Below, piece by piece: positions 14,680 through 16,714 of a stretch of 16,714 nucleotides of DNA. The stretch lies in contig CAYWMN010000061.1 of NCBI GenBank assembly GCA_964459065.1, positions 1 to 16,714 on the forward strand, given 5' to 3'. Source of the DNA: JAMCXS01 sp964459065. GTDB taxonomy: Bacteria > Acidobacteriota > Terriglobia > UBA7540. The notes under the pieces are model-generated. The model had not been told where the DNA came from, made no database searches, and saw nothing but the letters and a program-made list of their open reading frames with translations. The position numbers were made by a program, and so were the translations under genes. Numbering within the stretch: the stretch's first letter is position 1; the number at the start of each line of letters is the position of its first letter.

Positions 14680-15306
14680 CTACTCATCTTTTTCCGCTTC
14701 TTCGGCTGAACCGGCTGGCCGTTCTTCAGGGCCCCCGACCGCTACGCGGACGATTGCCGGCCGCAACAAACGGCGCTTCAGCCGATATCCTCGCTGGAGT
14801 TCTTCCACAACTTCATGGTCCCGATGCTCCGGCGATTCAACCGTCTCAACCGCCTGGTGAATGTGGGGGTCAAAGATTTTCCCTTCGCTTTCCACCGGCT
14901 CAAGGCCGGCTCGCTTCAGGACCTCAAGCAATTCCCGATGGATTAACTCGAGGCCTTCATAATACTTTCCGGGAACGCCCTCCTCGTGATGTTTGAGGCC
15001 GCGCTCGAGCGAATCGAGCGTGGGAAGCAGCGCCCGGATCAGCCCCATGGTGGCGTGCTGGAGAAAATCCTCTTTTTCTCTTTCTACGCGTTTGCGGACA
15101 TTCTCGATTTCCGCCTGCTTCCGCAGAAGGCGCTCGTACATCTGCTGCTTTTCGCCCAGGAGTTTCTGATAGGCGGCCTCAAGGTCCGTGGGCAAATCGG
15201 CACTGCGCGCCTCGGCAGCCTCTTCGTTGGGCCCTGCGGCGGAATGATTTTTCGCCGGAGTCCCTGTCAGTTCGGAATGATCCATGAAATTTTTCTCGTC
15301 GGTCAT
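14680..15306 (-). CDS. grpE: Nucleotide exchange factor GrpE
   Basis: GrpE releases ADP from DnaK and so resets the chaperone cycle. The 208-residue product has a polar, disordered N-terminus (1-40) and a long coiled-coil helix (about 42-85, heptad-like Leu/Lys/Glu). The four-helix core follows, and the C-terminal beta-domain carries the family signature: FDPHIHQAV at 145-153 and QRGYRLKRRLLRPAIVRVA at 171-189. The tail after 190 is charged and variable. It lies 89 bases after hrcA and 69 before dnaJ. The ribosome site is weak: AGGG sits 14 bases before ATG 15306. A second in-frame ATG at 15285 is an alternative. The leader carries a long-loop inverted repeat, noted separately. dnaK is not adjacent. 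Confidence 0.95.
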   Translation of the reverse strand: MTDEKNFMDHSELTGTPAKNHSAAGPNEEAAEARSADLPTDLEAAYQKLLGEKQQMYERLLRKQAEIENVRKRVEREKEDFLQHATMGLIRALLPTLDSLERGLKHHEEGVPGKYYEGLELIHRELLEVLKRAGLEPVESEGKIFDPHIHQAVETVESPEHRDHEVVEELQRGYRLKRRLLRPAIVRVAVGGPEERPAGSAEEAEKDE

Positions 15307-15325
15307 AGTCTATTATCTTACCCTG

Positions 15326-15379
15326 TCCCCGCCCATAGTTGAACTTTTGCGGCTTGAGTGAATGCAATTTTCGCGGGGA
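15326..15379. other. Long-loop inverted repeat in the hrcA-grpE gap
   Basis: TCCCCGC (15326-15332) and GCGGGGA (15373-15379) are perfect 7-base complements separated by 40 bases. On the message the downstream arm, close to the G-rich tract before grpE, would pair with the upstream arm. It could be a leader structure or chance in GC-rich DNA. Confidence 0.3.
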
Positions 15380-15395
15380 AACATCAGGAAAAACG

Positions 15396-16445
15396 TCAAT
15401 TGATACTCAACAACCGGTTGCACAGATGGGCGACGTAATCAACCGTCGTCACGGCGCGATCATATTCCATGCGCGTCGGGCCTACAACTCCCAAAGCTCC
15501 CACAACCCGCGACCTGTATCGCAATGGGGCGACGACCAGAGCGCAATGGCGCATCTCACTTGAGGGGTTCTCCTCGCCAATGACGATTTGCACACCGGAC
15601 TCCGAAGACTGCAGGCACGATCCCAGGATCTTGATCAGCTTGGCCTTTTGGTCTAAAGCGGCCAGCAACTCTCGTATTTTGCGGGCGTCCTCAAACTCCG
15701 GCTGCTCAAGAATCCGGGAAGTTCCATCCACAAACAGCGGTCCCAGTTCATCGTAGCCCAGCGCGCCTTCCCTCAGCAGCTTGGACAGGCTTTGCATCAA
15801 GCGGTCAAAAAGCTGCTTGGCTTCCTCGATTTTGCTGAAGAGTTCCAGGCGGATGGTGCGCAGAGACCATCCCCGGAATTCACAGTTCAGGTAAGCGGCG
15901 GTGCGGTCCAGCTCTTGCTGCGAAATATCTTCATCAAGCCGCAAGATCTTGTTTTCACAAAGATTGGGCTTGGAAATAATCACCACCAGGACGCGGCGGT
16001 CCGGAAGCTTGATAAATTTGATATGTTCCAGGAGTTTCTCTTCCAGCGCCGGACCCAGCACCAATCCGACATTCCGCGACGCTTCAGCCAACACATGGGA
16101 CGCGGTCGCCATCAACTCCTCGAACGGGAGTTCATCCTCCCGGAAACTCTCTTCAATAAATTGCCGCACAGCCGGAGGCAGTTGCTCCATCTGCATCAGA
16201 CAGTCAACATAATAGCGATAAGCTCGGTTCGTGGGTACGCGTCCTGCAGAAGTGTGAGGCTGCTCGAGGAAACCCCCGGCCTCCAGTTGCGCCATAACGT
16301 TGCGGATGGTTGCGGGACTCAGCACCTCACGGCTTTCGAGTGCAATCCTCTTGGAGCCGACGGGCACCCCACTCACGATGTAGCGGCGCACCACAGCCGA
16401 TAAGACATCCCGCTGCCTTTTATCAAGTTTAGGCTCGGTTCGCAT
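15396..16445 (-). CDS. hrcA: Heat-inducible transcription repressor HrcA
   Basis: HrcA represses class I heat-shock genes by binding CIRCE operators and is kept active by GroEL. From ATG 16445 the product is 349 aa, the usual length. The N-terminal winged-helix domain (about 5-75) reads LDKRQRDVLSAVVRRYI, then GVPVGSKRIA and LSPATIRNVMAQLE, the recognition region. HTSAGRVPTNRAYRYYVD follows, a hallmark of HrcA. The central and C-terminal GAF-like domain includes IVIGEEN and GVVGPTRMEYDRAV near the end. An in-frame GTG at 16469 would add 8 residues; neither start has a good ribosome site, so the choice is by family alignment. It heads the grpE-dnaJ unit behind a strong promoter. I find no CIRCE upstream of hrcA or grpE. 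Confidence 0.96.
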   Translation of the reverse strand: MRTEPKLDKRQRDVLSAVVRRYIVSGVPVGSKRIALESREVLSPATIRNVMAQLEAGGFLEQPHTSAGRVPTNRAYRYYVDCLMQMEQLPPAVRQFIEESFREDELPFEELMATASHVLAEASRNVGLVLGPALEEKLLEHIKFIKLPDRRVLVVIISKPNLCENKILRLDEDISQQELDRTAAYLNCEFRGWSLRTIRLELFSKIEEAKQLFDRLMQSLSKLLREGALGYDELGPLFVDGTSRILEQPEFEDARKIRELLAALDQKAKLIKILGSCLQSSESGVQIVIGEENPSSEMRHCALVVAPLRYRSRVVGALGVVGPTRMEYDRAVTTVDYVAHLCNRLLSIN

Positions 16446-16492
16446 GATGGTTTGGCGAATAGGACGCACACCTCTGCCCAGAGTTCCTTCTT

Positions 16493-16521
16493 ATTTTATT
16501 CGGCCGATTGAGCGGTGTCAA
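16493..16521 (-). promoter_or_regulatory. Sigma-70 promoter of hrcA-grpE-dnaJ
   Basis: On the minus strand TTGACA (16521-16516) is followed by exactly 17 bases and TAAAAT (16498-16493). This is a perfect -35, optimal spacing and a 5-of-6 -10. The predicted start is near 16486, about 40 bases before ATG 16445. No CIRCE-like inverted repeat overlaps or follows it. Confidence 0.8.
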
Positions 16522-16551
16522 TAATTGCTCTTGGCAGCCGGAGCCTTCAAC

Positions 16552-16713
16552 TTACTGCGCCTGAGTTGCCGAACCGTCGTGCGGAGCAGTGTTTGCCATT
16601 GCGCTGGCCTCCGTTACGTTCTGAAGGTAGTTATCGTCCGGCATCGGCGGTTGGGCGCCGGGAGGCAGCGGGTGCGGACCGGGGCCCAATTTCATGAGAG
16701 GTTTGGCTTCCGG
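16552..16713 (-). CDS. C-terminal fragment of an unidentified protein (5' end off the window)
   Basis: An open frame enters from the right edge and ends in TAA at 16554-16552, giving 53 visible residues. It is rich in Pro, Ala, Gln and Asn, with segments such as LGPGPHPLPPGAQPPMPDD and a polar tail ending GSATQAQ. It looks like a flexible, probably disordered, C-terminal tail rather than a folded domain. The frame has no internal stop and its codons resemble those of neighbouring genes, and the stop sits just 31 bases before the hrcA -35 element, as expected for a real upstream gene. I cannot name the protein. It ends too close to hrcA for an obvious separate terminator. Confidence 0.5.
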   Translation of the reverse strand, partial: PEAKPLMKLGPGPHPLPPGAQPPMPDDNYLQNVTEASAMANTAPHDGSATQAQ

Positions 16714-16714
16714 C

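Noticed and set aside
16446..16551. CIRCE operator upstream of hrcA
   Set aside because: I looked for TTAGCACTC-N9-GAGTGCTAA or a close variant on both strands here and in the hrcA-grpE gap and found none.
16515..16697. Plus-strand frame of 60 codons upstream of hrcA
   Set aside because: It overlaps the hrcA promoter and the minus-strand protein tail, has no ribosome site, and its product is Arg-rich with no recognisable feature.
1..16714. tRNA, rRNA, CRISPR array, insertion sequence, prophage or defence system
   Set aside because: No cloverleaf-like sequence, regular repeat-spacer pattern, transposase, integrase or terminal inverted repeats were seen; nearly all of the window is accounted for by conserved housekeeping genes.

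Overview
The window looks like a stretch of core chromosome from a free-living bacterium, with a moderately high GC content (about 55-60% by eye). Nearly all genes are tightly packed on the minus strand. Three things together suggest a member of the Acidobacteriota: a bacillithiol-type BshC ligase, the methylmalonyl-CoA accessory genes (meaB, epimerase), and an hrcA-grpE-dnaJ block in a genome of this GC. This assignment is inference, because no rRNA or other taxonomic marker lies in the window. I see no phage, transposon, CRISPR array, tRNA or rRNA.

Layout from the right end, following transcription on the minus strand. (1) 16713-16552 is the proline-rich tail of an unidentified protein. (2) 16445-13483 is a heat-shock block, hrcA-grpE-dnaJ. 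It is preceded by a near-consensus sigma-70 promoter, has no CIRCE operator that I can find, and lacks dnaK. (3) 12703-13398 is the only plus-strand gene, a family 2 glycosyltransferase of the dolichyl/polyprenyl-phosphate sugar type. It converges on dnaJ and is divergent from lepB. (4) 12588-12007 is signal peptidase I. (5) 11881-6504 holds carA and carB (carbamoyl phosphate synthase), then a DHDPS-superfamily aldolase that overlaps carB by 4 bp and resembles 4-hydroxy-2-oxoglutarate aldolase (HOGA1) more than DapA. (6) 6391-4724 is bshC. (7) 4626-2996 holds a YjbQ-family gene with its own extended -10 promoter, closely followed by hemW. (8) 2823-1 holds meaB, methylmalonyl-CoA epimerase, a lactonase-like metallo-beta-lactamase-fold hydrolase, and a methylthioadenosine phosphorylase cut by the window edge.

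How the genes work together. CarA and CarB form one enzyme that feeds pyrimidine and arginine synthesis. HrcA represses heat-shock genes, while GrpE and DnaJ are co-chaperones of DnaK, which must be encoded elsewhere. MeaB and the epimerase serve B12-dependent methylmalonyl-CoA mutase (propionate/succinate interconversion), also encoded elsewhere. BshC performs the last step of bacillithiol synthesis; bshA and bshB are not here. The other genes share transcription units without an obvious shared pathway.

Intergenic stretches are all short; the longest, 2824-2995, is 172 bases. Several carry readable signals: a TTGACA-17-TAAAAT promoter before hrcA, and TGn extended -10 elements before yjbQ, meaB and the glycosyltransferase. 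I found no wholly new biological system. The points most worth checking are the HOGA-like gene fused into the car operon by a start/stop overlap, the 5'-terminal hairpin of the yjbQ message, the extra N-terminal CxxC reading of meaB, and the heat-shock block without CIRCE or dnaK.
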